A model generated the notes under the pieces. It made no database searches. It was not told where the DNA came from and was given only the letters and a program-made list of their open reading frames with translations. A program made the position numbers and the translations under genes. Positions 42,301 to 51,807 of a DNA stretch of 64,000 nucleotides are shown here, piece by piece; positions within the stretch are counted from its first letter, which is position 1, and each line of letters begins with the position of its first letter. Location: positions 372,001 to 436,000 of the forward strand of contig WOFQ01000021.1 of the NCBI GenBank assembly GCA_012184525.1, in the 5' to 3' direction. Origin of the DNA: Xenoacremonium recifei. Lineage: Eukaryota > Ascomycota > Sordariomycetes > Hypocreales > Nectriaceae.

Positions 42301-43652
42301 CGATCCACCGGCCATACCCTGCTTCATATGGGATGTGCCCTTGGATATCATCGATTTGTCGCAGCCCTGCTCGCTCGAGGCGCGAACCCTGATGCTCAGG
42401 ACAACGGTGGATTCACGCCCCTGCATCTTGCGGCCATCTACAACCACCATGAGATTGTGCGGCGGCTGATGCTTGTCGGAGCGGATGCCACCATCCGAAC
42501 CCTGTCCGGTCTCACTGCAGCTGATGTTGCCGGATCTCGTGCTGTTCTCAAGGCTGTCCGTCGCTCAGAGCGCCACATTCGCCGGTCTCGCAGCAGTGGC
42601 GGCTCTCTGCATAGCAGGACTAGCAGTGCAACCTCTCTGCGGTCACTCTGGGAGCCGATGACAGCACTTTCTCCTACTGCTGAGTCTCTCCCTGCCGACT
42701 CATCAGAGGAGAGCCCGGAGTACACCTCAGGAGACTTGGAGTACGAGGATTCAGATGAGGAGAGCTTCCTCAGCATGCGAAGAGCCAGTGGTTTCGGACA
42801 CGACCGGGAACGACCGAAGATTCGAGCCCCAGAATCCGAACAGCTCGACCCTGTTGCAGCACTCACTCTCAAGGAACATCTGCAGCAGCAATTCCAACAG
42901 TTGCAGCAACAAGTGCAGCAAGCGATGGCAATGCAACTCCCCAACTTTGCTCAGATGCAAATGCCCACGCTCCCAGGGATGCCAATGTTCCATGATTACC
43001 AGGCATACCTTCCACATGCGCCCTTCATGCGACGAGTCACCCAGATGATGCCGGGCATGGGAGGGAATCGGCCACAACAAGAGGCGGAATGGGATCCCGC
43101 TGCCAAGGACACGCAAGCAGCACCACCCTCTTACCACAGCATCTATCCCGCAGACGAGACGAAGGAAGCATCTGCCTGTCTGGCTGCGGCAGAGGCGGAA
43201 GCAGACATCAAGTGCGACACGCTGTACGATCAACCCCAAACATCGACTGCGGTCGCCACGACCAAGACTGAGGCACCCAGTGTCCTCAAGATCGGTCGTA
43301 AGAACGCGATCACCAAGGAGCAGCAGGAGCAATTCCTTCGAGCCAAAGAGGCCAAGATGAAGAGCTTCAGCAGCGACCGCAACCTCTTCGTCATTTGGGT
43401 ATGTCTTGTTTTTCTTACGTGTTTTTTTCTTTTGTCTTCGCATGCTGTTGTTGTACGTGAAACTTACAAATGTAGATTCCTCTTCTTATCGTTATGATCT
43501 TTGCTGGTCTTTACAGTTATTTCCCGTCACTGTTTACGTTCGCCTGGGCTTTCATCCGGTCTCTGTACTACAACGGACTAGTCAAGACGCAGCAACTACT
43601 CCAGCAGGACCTGCCGCCAGATGTAATTCCAGATAGGGTTGTCGAAGTATAG
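39388..43652 (+). CDS. MGA2: Membrane-tethered transcription factor, Spt23/Mga2 type (IPT + ankyrin + TM)
   Basis: Coding runs 39388-43398 and 43476-43652, giving 1395 aa, or 1376 if a second, frame-preserving intron at 40036-40092 is removed. The order of parts matches yeast Spt23/Mga2. There is a disordered acidic N-terminus; an Spt23/Mga2-type conserved domain around residues 354-580 (IPIKMTLKPLPPG, ICNGCITRERKRASRKKNR, FNTNEVKQW); an IPT/TIG domain around 790-880 (IHKVIPAEGTIMGGIEVTILGECF); and two ankyrin repeats around 969-1050 (TPLHLAAIYNHHEIVRRLM). Finally one transmembrane helix spans the last junction (LFVIW + IPLLIVMIFAGLY). In yeast the ER-bound precursor is ubiquitinated by Rsp5 and clipped by the proteasome, freeing the N-terminal part to activate the delta-9 desaturase OLE1 in response to membrane lipid state. 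A PPSY motif near residue 1246 could recruit Rsp5. The symbol is by family. Confidence 0.92.
40036..40092 (+). other. Probable 57-nt phase-0 intron (or retained coding segment) in the Spt23/Mga2-like gene
   Basis: It has donor GTACGT, branch GTTACTGAC and acceptor GCTCAG. The length is 57 nt, divisible by three, and it contains no stop, so both spliced and unspliced mRNAs stay in frame and differ by 19 residues. Confidence 0.6.
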
Positions 43653-44843
43653 CATGTTCTGGTTTGAAGCGTCATTTATCAGCACTGCTCAAAGTTTGAA
43701 GTTGGTTTCGCGCAGTAGGTTTTGCCTTGCCGTGTTCGAGACTCGGACTCTTCTAACCTTAACCTGGCTAGGAATCTCCTGCGGAAACCCTTAAACGACG
43801 TTTCAAGCGGATGATGAAGGAAGGGTACGAGGACAGCAACGAGCGCTGAAAAAAACAAAACACCTTTAATATGATCACTTTATATGGATGGAGTTCTTCT
43901 CGGTCGCCAACAAAAAGGAGCACACGCAAGGAGAAAGGCGAGATTTCGGAACACAAGTGTTTTACTATATTATTACGGTTTGTTGCGACGGCAACATGTA
44001 AATACGTTGGGGGCTTTCACGGGATTGCGGAAACCAGGACTCGAGAGGCTGGAGTCTGTTCTTATTCGACCATTGCAGCCCATTTCGAGGGGCTTGCTTG
44101 CTTCACTCGCTTAACGCACATTGTCAGCCGTGTGTTCCTTGGGTTGGAAACGGGAATACATGGGGGTTTTGCTTGGGGTTGGGATCAATACTTGCTTGTT
44201 AGGTGCCATGGACGGACGGCGATTGATTCTTGTTCACTTTAGCGCCTTTGGGCAGCTTGATAGTTGAGATATACTTTGTGCCTTTTTATATGCTTCTTGC
44301 ATTTGTGTTACGGTCGAAGCTGTTCAGGTCGTGAGTGGCTTCATTCGTAAGATGACTTAATAAGCAGTTGTCCCTTTTCCACTCTGTGATTTTCTAAGAC
44401 ATCCTTCCCATCGCCCAATCTCCTATCTGTACGGAGTAATGACTGGTTAATATCTACAATGCGTATCAGCGGGATATCTCAAGAAAGTCATACGAAAGGC
44501 TCGAGAGCTTCAACAAAGCCGAGTATATATGTACTACCATAAACCTTGCAATCATATAAATCCATTTCCATTCCCTTTTCCCCCATAATCCCATCCCTCA
44601 TCCTAACCCCGCCCCAAATTCCATCCCAAATACATCTTCCTGCACGATACATCACCAAGTTCCAACCAATCACTATCGATTCCTAGGCTTTCCTCCTGAA
44701 AATGCGAGAGCAGATAATCAAAGACGTTCGTGATCGTGACGAGTTCATCAAGGTCGTAAGGCGTGACGTGACGTGACGCAAGACGTGCTGAAGCGAAAGA
44801 AGCAAACAAACAAATTCCTAAAAACGCCCGTGTTCGTTTTTCG
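43653..44843. other. Convergent 3' spacer
   Basis: The 1.2 kb lie between the ends of the Spt23/Mga2-like gene and the 513-aa gene. They are AT-rich with several T runs, as expected for two 3' untranslated regions. No coding feature was accepted. Confidence 0.6.
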
Positions 44844-46385
44844 TTACTTTTGTTCCACCCCCGCGGCAACCCGTAGGCCCCTCCACGGCCCGTTGTTCTC
44901 CCTGTCCTCGCCGTACGTGAACTTGGCCGGAATCGCAGGCACGCTGGGGATCCCGCGCTGCCGGTCTGGCACGACATACAGGCCTTCGTTTGCGCTCCGG
45001 CGGGGGCGCAACACGCGGTTGTGCGTGGGCGGTGGTGGTGGTGCAATCACAGGATCGCGGCGGTCCAGCCCGGACGCACATCGGCGAACGGTGGGCGCTG
45101 GCGCAGCTTCGTCGTCGTTGTCCTTGGGCGGCGGCGTTGGCGGCGGCGGGAGACAGACTTGGGGTGAGGCGCGGCCGCTTGCGCCGGGGAGACGGCTCAG
45201 CACGCGCTTGGTGAGCTTGGAGGGCTCGCGAGCGCTGGAGGTAGGGCCGGAGACACTGCGGCGGGGGAGGAGGTTGCGGCGCGAAGACACGGTGCGGAGC
45301 TTGGGAGCAGCAGCGGCCATGTCGCGAGATGCAGACTTGCGCAGCTTCTTCTTGGGCGTAGGGGGGTCGTTCTCCTTGGTATCATCGTCGATGTCGGAGG
45401 GGCAGTCGAGAGGCGTGGCGGAGCGCTTGGTGCCGCGGGATGGAGATGGCGAGGGACCGCGGGAGGACGTTGGAGTTGGGGTTGCGAAGCGGGAGAGTGG
45501 CCAGGGGGGGTGGGCTGAGTCGTGAGAGCGGCGGGAAGGGGAGGGAGCGCGCGTTGATGGCGCTGAGGATGCGGTTGGGACCTGCAGGGTTGAGGATGAT
45601 GGTGGCTTTGAGACTGATGATGACGGTGTTGGTCGTCGTGATGGCCTCTCCCTCGACTCTGGGATTGGAGATGGCACTGACGCGGAAGATGGTGCTGGTC
45701 CGGGAGCTGAGGTTGAGGCCGGCATTGATGCTGCTGCGGTGGGCGTCGGGGTTCCTGTCCGTCGAGGCTGGCGAGTCGACTGGATGGCATGCGACGAGAA
45801 GAAGCCTGACGCCACGAGATGGTGATAGTTCTCCAGCACCTCCTCGCGCGTCGGCCGCAGTCCCGTGCTCGAGGGCTTGGGCGTCAGCACCGGCATCGCG
45901 CCCTTTTCCATCACGCTGGCCAACGGCGTCGTATTCGCTGTCGTTGCCGCAGTTGCTGTCGTCGTCTTCTCCTTATCCCCCTTCTCCCCCTGCGTCGCAA
46001 AGAACCCCGTCTCAACCAACTGCTCAAACGAACCCTCCTGCCTCTCTTCCTCGTTCCTCGTCAACGCCGCCCGGCTCTTCGCCCGCTGCTGCTCCTTCTT
46101 CTTCTCCTCATCCACCGCCGCCACCGCCTCTCTTCGAAAGCGCAGCCTTCCGCGCACTCCATCCCAGACCTGGCCCAGCAGCCGGCCGCGCTTGACCTGC
46201 TTGTCGGCCCAGTCGTCGCTGGCCGGCCGCAGCGGCTTATCCTTCTCCCTCTCTAGCCGCGCTGCCTCGTCCGGACCCAGGAAGTACGAGGGCGGGCGCG
46301 CCGACGTGCGGTCGTGCATCGAGCCCTCGTAGAAGCGGCTGGCGCTGAGCGGGCGGCGGTTGTGGTGCGCCTTTGGAGGACCCAT
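44844..46385 (-). CDS. Disordered basic protein with two LVx[T/S]GFF motifs, function unknown
   Basis: A single exon of 513 aa, started at the ATG of MGPPKAHHNRRP (46385); the frame is open further upstream but that part shows no coding character. The first about 110 residues look constrained: SRFYEGSMHDRTSARPPSYFLG, then RGRLLGQVWDGVRGRLRFRREA. Two copies of a short motif follow, FEQLVETGFFATQ (about residues 122-134) and YHHLVASGFFSSH (about residues 187-199, then AIQSTR). The remaining 60 percent is Ser/Pro/Thr/Ala-rich, basic and disordered, with KENDPPTPKKKLRKS resembling a CDK site beside a nuclear signal, and a polyproline patch. No characterised family was recognised. Composition suggests a phosphoregulated nuclear or cytoskeletal protein, which is inference only. 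Confidence 0.75.
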   Translation of the reverse strand: MGPPKAHHNRRPLSASRFYEGSMHDRTSARPPSYFLGPDEAARLEREKDKPLRPASDDWADKQVKRGRLLGQVWDGVRGRLRFRREAVAAVDEEKKKEQQRAKSRAALTRNEEERQEGSFEQLVETGFFATQGEKGDKEKTTTATAATTANTTPLASVMEKGAMPVLTPKPSSTGLRPTREEVLENYHHLVASGFFSSHAIQSTRQPRRTGTPTPTAAASMPASTSAPGPAPSSASVPSPIPESRERPSRRPTPSSSVSKPPSSSTLQVPTASSAPSTRAPSPSRRSHDSAHPPWPLSRFATPTPTSSRGPSPSPSRGTKRSATPLDCPSDIDDDTKENDPPTPKKKLRKSASRDMAAAAPKLRTVSSRRNLLPRRSVSGPTSSAREPSKLTKRVLSRLPGASGRASPQVCLPPPPTPPPKDNDDEAAPAPTVRRCASGLDRRDPVIAPPPPPTHNRVLRPRRSANEGLYVVPDRQRGIPSVPAIPAKFTYGEDRENNGPWRGLRVAAGVEQK

Positions 46386-47673
46386 GGTGGCCTCGTTCAG
46401 TGTATAATTGTGCAATTTGGTTTGTCGGCTCTTCAATGCGTGTGTATGTGCGTTGGATTGCGGTTTGTGGTGATGCCGTGAGACGGACGTCGTTGGAAGG
46501 TAGGTGGTCCATGAGGGATGGAGGGGGCCGCTTTGTTGATATTGCTCCGCCACGTGACTGCCATAGCAACCACATCCGGCAGGGCAACCGCCCGTGTAAG
46601 ACGCGCACGTTGCACTCGCAGCAGAAACCCTGCAATTTGCATGGATTCGGGGTAATTTGTATGAGACTGACTGGGCTTGCGTGTTGCAGCTTCGAAGATC
46701 AGACCGGTATTGCATTACTGTGCCAGGGAGGAATGCTCGTCAACCGCTGGGTGAGCTTCCTGCGCATACCTGACCCCAGACTTCATCCCTTTCCTGGGTA
46801 GCTTGGGACTAGAAGCTCGACTGCCAACTTGCTAGTCCCGGCCTTTATTTTCACTTCAGTCACTTTAAAGACACGCGACAAGTATTGAAAGAGTTGTCAA
46901 TTACCATCTCCAGAAACACGCATCCGTCAAAAGGCCTCAAGCCTAGTACACAAAAGACCCAATTCCCAAAGACGCACCCAAGAGCAACGCACATTCTCCC
47001 CATCTCGTGTTGCCCGAAGCCTATGTCCTTGTCAAACCGGTATACTCAAATGTCATAGCCTGCGTCAAAATCCGGCCAGCGTCATATCCTCTGAAAAGTA
47101 AAAATATCCCAATACCCAAACTCCAAATACTGCAAGGAAAAAATATTGAGAATCCGCCAAAGGGCAAACCCGTATATGTGGTAAGGCGAACCCCAGGCAG
47201 ATCCATGGGTTCAGGCCTGTCACCCTGAATGCAAGAAACAAAAATGGCTAAGGAAACTGATGGATCGTAATGTCCAAAAAAGAGAGTGAAGTGGTGGCAG
47301 CCGTTGACGCAAGGAGATCATAGTTTAAAACAATTGATGAACAGAATTTGCCGCAGGAGTCGGGGTAGAGGACAGGTCCTCACCACCTTCGAAATCCTCC
47401 AATAGCCCAATCCATGTATGAAAGACGCTTCGTCGGAGACCGTGTCAGGTCATAAAGCGTTAAGCTGGGGTTTATTTGTTGCTGGAACCCGAGACGCCGT
47501 AACTCCCCAATCCGAGACCGTCGGCAAAAAAAAGCCCGCCTCCATTTCGACGAGGCTAAAAATACACAGCTCAGAAACGCCAGGTTGGTGTTGACTTTGG
47601 AAAGTCTTTTTTTCAATCCCCGAGAGAAAGCACACACACGAGCGAGAACTCAAGTCGAAACTGGTTTATCCAA
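46386..47673. other. Spacer between the 513-aa gene and veA
   Basis: It contains the upstream region of the 513-aa gene (CA-rich near its start) and the 3' flank of veA (A/T-rich with several A runs from 46,900 to 47,640). No coding feature was recognised. Confidence 0.6.
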
Positions 47674-49334
47674 TCATGACTGGTACTGGTTGAATGTGAC
47701 AACCCCTATCTTGCCATCTGCTCTGGAGTACATGCCCTGATCCGGTTCGGGAGTGACACCGCGACGAGCGTATCCGTAGTGCGGGTCTATTTGCCGTTGG
47801 CCGTTGTGCAGAGGTCGAGTGCTCTGAGAAAAGACGAGATCGTGCTTGCGCTTGCCACCCGTAGCAATGTTGGGTAGTTCGGGAAGAGGCTCGGTCTGAG
47901 CCTCGATCGGCGGTAGAGGGGACATGAGGTCGGCAATCTTCATTGGCGCAGACGATTGAATGGGAGGTAGCGGCTGCATCCGAGGTTGAGGCAAAGGCGC
48001 CGAGATGGGCGTGGAAGGGTACGACGGGTGCGAGTCTCTCCGGTTGTGGCCATCGACTGACGAATACGACGATGGTGAAGGAGGCACGTATGACCCAACG
48101 GACGGGCGACGATCGTAGGCATCCTGAGGCTTGATCGGGGGCGGTGCCGGCGCCGGGGCGTAGGACCGAGGCAGGCTGGTGCTCGGGTACGCGTATGGTT
48201 CGGGCTTCGCATACGACGGCTGCGATGGAGGCGGGTAAGGTCTGCTCGGAGACGCAGGCGGCAATTGGACGTTGGGCTGCGAGTATTGGCGAGGAGTCGG
48301 GTACGAAGGCGCATTCGGGTCGCCGAATGACAGGTGCCGGGATCCAGACTGAGCCGGCTCGTACGAAGGAGGCGGCGGCGGCGGCGGCGGAGGATATGCG
48401 GCCTCGACCACGGAGGGTCGGCGCTGAGGCTCGGGGTACGGGTTGCGATGTTCGCTAGAGTTGCTCAAAGATCGAGCGCGAATGCTGTGAGGATCTTCGG
48501 CCACTGGAGTGACGGTCCTGCGTCGCGAATAGTCATCCTCGGGAACACGTCTGTCGTAACCACCACCCTTGCTGTCGCGCTTCCTCATACGGACGTCACG
48601 GCGGATGCGAACTCGGCATCCCTGGTCAGCCACGGTCTTGCTGAGCTGGGTGCTCTCCATCAGGCCGGGGAACTTCTTCGCGCTGAAGACGCTGAAGTCG
48701 TTGGTCTTGATCTCCATTCGCCAGTCAACACCGGGAACCATGTTGTCGGCAGCAGGTTCCTGGTCGAAATCCTTCTCCTCCTTGGTAGTCTCAAAGAGGC
48801 TGAATGACAGGCGGTACCGGCCTTCGTGTCGGACGGACAAGTCAGGGAAGATGAAATATCCGGCCTCGGTCGGTCGGTCGAGGTACGCCATACCGGACGC
48901 CGGGACGCCAGTCAGAATCGGCGGGTTGTTAGCAGCCGGAGTCTGGACACGGCCGTGGGCGATGGGGCGGGCATGCTCGAGGCTGGCATAGAGGAAGAAA
49001 TTGGCGTTGTAGTCGAAAGTGATGTCCTTACCCTCTTCCATGGTAGCGCCTTCGATGATTCGGAGTTCGACTACGGGCGGCGGGTCAACAGGTCGGCGAT
49101 CGCTGTTGGCTATGAAAAGTGTCAGTGGCCGTGAAACCAATGTCGTCGTCGTGATCTGGGCACAACTGCTGCCGTTCACTTACCCTTCATACCAGAGCCG
49201 CAAGCACGGGCGCGCTCAGGTTGCTGCAGGACCGTCATTAGGTACCAGAGGTTCCGGCCCTCTCTAGTGACACGGTGGATTGACGCGGTGGTGTCCCGCT
49301 GGCTGTTCGCGGGGATTGCTGAAGGGGTCGCCAT
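47674..49334 (-). CDS. veA: Velvet-family developmental regulator VeA (VE-1)
   Basis: Two exons, 49184-49334 and 47674-49109, give 528 aa; the 74-nt intron has a CACTGACAC branch. The velvet domain occupies about residues 16-230: IHRVTREGRNLWYLMTVLQQPERARACGSGMKA across the junction, then NSDRRPVDPPPVVELRI, FFLYASLEHARP and FPDLSVRHEGRYRLSFSLFE. It ends with KFPGLMESTQLSKTVADQGCRVRIRRDVRMRKR, where the basic stretch may serve nuclear import. The remainder is Pro/Ser/Tyr-rich and disordered, with a nine-proline run and PEST-like character. VeA forms the trimeric velvet complex with VelB and LaeA and links light, sexual/asexual development and secondary metabolism. The start is the ATG of MATPSAIPANSQRD, and 7.2 kb upstream are gene-free. 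Assignment is secure. Confidence 0.97.
48371..48390. repeat. GGC triplet run inside veA encoding polyproline
   Basis: A tandem GGC run on the plus strand reads as CCG/CCN codons on the veA strand and encodes part of a nine-residue proline stretch in the disordered tail. It is a likely site of length variation between strains. Confidence 0.75.
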
Positions 49335-49739
49335 GATGGAATTGAGTTTCCGGTAAAATCGTTCTATGGTCGACGGTTGAGGAGAGGGTGCGCTCGGGAG
49401 CGCGGTAACGAGTGGGATGGCGGGTTTTCTATCTCGCCTGGAGACGTACCGCACCGGTCAGCAAAGTCGAGGAAAGGGGACGATGTGCATGCGATATCCC
49501 AGGCGACAGCGGAAAGGGATTGTATAAGGAGCAAGCGAAGGTGTCGTAGACGGGAATAATGAATGAAACAGCGAGGGAGCGGATTGCGGGCGCTGGAATG
49601 TGTGTGTCTGTGGTCGGGGTCGGGGTGTCTGGCCGCACTCACCCTCGTCCGTGGTCTGACACTGCGAAGCCGCCAATCAATCAGCCGTCCAGTCCAATCA
49701 ATCGGTTGATCCAACACGCTGGGTCGCCGGCAAAGTGTT

Positions 49740-50200
49740 CGAGTGAGGGAATCGTCGAGGCGGGCAGCGCAGCAAGTCTCGTCCCAGACACGACGCGGGC
49801 GTGACGGGGAGGAGGATCGATACAGGCGGATTGAAGGCCAAGAGGATGGAAGAGAAGGAAAAAGGAGGATCGAAGGGTGGATAAAGCAAAGGCGGTGGTG
49901 GTGGGTTAGAGAGGGAAGAAGAGACAGGTCTGGTTCTGGTCTGAGCGAGCAGACGAGGACGGGAGGAGAGGGGACGAGAACCAGGACCAGAAGCGACCAG
50001 GCCCAGGATCCCAGCGAGCAGAAACGAGACGGCGCAGTGAAGGAAAAGCGGAGCAGCGTTGGGCGGGAGGGCGAATCAGGGCGCGAGCGAGCGTGCAAAT
50101 CGCGAGCTGGAGGGAACCTGGCGGCCACGGAACCTCCACTGCCACGGAGCCCGAGAGCCTGGAATCGGGTTGCAGGTGCTGACTCGAACGCCTGTGACGC
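49740..50200 (-). promoter_or_regulatory. Pyrimidine-rich leader/promoter region of veA
   Basis: On the plus strand this is almost continuous G/A with GAGGAG and GGAGGA units, hence CT-rich in the veA sense, 0.4-0.9 kb before the start codon. Long CT-rich leaders are common for developmental regulators in filamentous fungi. The transcript start is not determined. Confidence 0.4.
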
Positions 50201-51283
50201 CCTGGAATGCCCCTGAGACGCCCTGGGACGGGGTGCTGGGACGCTGGAAGGGCCGCTAGCAGGGTCCGCCAAGCCCACTGAGAGACCCAAACCTACCGCC
50301 CGTCTGGGGGTGCCAAAGGTGCTTCGCCGCTGAACCGCTGGGAGGGCGCCTTCTGCGAGAGGCTGGCTGGGCAGCTCGGACCCGCCGGCGGCCAATGGGA
50401 GCGCGGCCTTGGGCGTTCGGTTCGCAGCGTGGCCGGGGTGCGGACGGTGTCCGTGGCAGGTGGTACTTGGAGGTTCCAGGGGGCAGCCGGTGCAGAATGT
50501 ACCGGTACGTACCGATGGATGACGAGACAGAACAAGACCGTGGCCCCGGGATGCTGCTTGCGTGGGGATCGATCCGCGATTAAATTGGAGGAGCGCACGC
50601 TCCGGAGTAGCTTTGTTTCCTCTGGGCGTGCGTTTCGTTGTCTCGTTTTTGGCGGGTTGCGATGGTAGGAGAGAGCGAGAAGCCATTATTACTGTCCAGG
50701 ACATTGTTCCATTATGTGCCTTCTCTGCTTGAAATGCTCTTTGGCAGTGAGACTCGGGAGCGATCGCGCACTCCAAGGGGCCCCAAATGACAGCGTCGCA
50801 TCCGCAGAAGCAAGTCAAGCGGCAGCTAGACCGCAGCACAGGGGCCGTCGAGGCCGATCCATGTTCTGTGGAGTTGCGGACTGGCAGAAGGAGAAAACGC
50901 GAGGGCTTTCAATGAGACAACATCTCACGACGTCCCTGGTACCGCGCAGAGGAGCTCGGCCTGGCATCCTGAGGTACCGGCGATACCTGCGATACAGAGC
51001 GAGACTGCCCACCCGCGAACCAGGGAAGCGACCGGGGTGTCGGAGGACAACTTGGGGCTAAGTGGGTCTGTGGGTTTCTAGCGCGCACCATCAGCCTCTA
51101 GCGCACGCTAATTGCGGCCACAGCAGACCACTGGGGGGCTCCGACAGGCGCTTTCCATGGGTCCTTCCCTGTCCCCATGTCCCGTGCCCCCCACTGCAAC
51201 CTTAGAACCCTGCTAACTCTGCTTGCCAATGGCTGAGGAAGCTTCGACCGTCCGCTAGCTGGGGATTGACGGACGGCAGGCAC

Positions 51284-51335
51284 AACCCAGAACCCAGAAC
51301 CCAGAACCCAGCAGGAACCCAGCAGAATCCCCAGC
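51284..51335. repeat. ACCCAGA heptamer repeat
   Basis: Successive AACCCAG units, the later ones interrupted by CAGG, form a degenerate tandem repeat in the veA upstream region. Confidence 0.75.
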
Positions 51336-51636
51336 AGCACCCACGCCCAACAGCCGTTTTTCCTCCCGTCTGCCTTCGCGAGGTGTGATCCCGCCGGTTT
51401 CATCCACCAGATGCCACGCGAACCAACAACGTCTCATCTGGTTCCACGGATCAGTCTATGTGCAAACCGCCAGCTGCCTCGAGCGCTCGCTCCCGAGATA
51501 TCTACATCTTCAAGGACCCCGACGCGCCGTCCCCTGCTGCGCCCTCCTACTCTTACAACTACGCCCGTGGCAGAGTCCCGGCCCAGGAAGATGAAGAGAT
51601 GGGTGACCCCATCCGGCCCCAGTGCGGCCGCTCCCT

Positions 51637-51662
51637 CCCAGCCCAGCCCAGCCCAGCCCAGC
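51637..51662. repeat. CCCAG pentamer repeat
   Basis: Five tandem CCCAG units. Confidence 0.8.
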
Positions 51663-51787
51663 AGACTGTCTTCCCGCCTCCGAGTCGGGCCCTAGCTGTC
51701 TTCGGCGTCGACGTAGGCCAAAAGGGGGAATGCGCCAGTCGTCTCGAGGCGATACGTGCGGATTAAAGCCGTGCGGGCGACGATGCC

Positions 51788-51807
51788 ATGGGATGGGATG
51801 GGATGGA
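51788..51807. repeat. ATGGG pentamer repeat
   Basis: Four tandem ATGGG/ATGGA units, similar to the repeat at 1351-1391. Confidence 0.75.

Noticed and set aside
45440..46332. Long plus-strand frames antisense to the 513-aa gene
   Set aside because: They are shadows of a GC-rich, low-complexity coding region. The minus-strand frame has the better start context and patterned motifs.
49364..50839. 491-codon minus-strand frame upstream of veA
   Set aside because: It is the longest unexplained frame, but it is Ser/Pro/Arg/Leu-rich from CT-rich DNA, lacks any motif, and overlaps equally open frames on other strands. It coincides with the veA leader.
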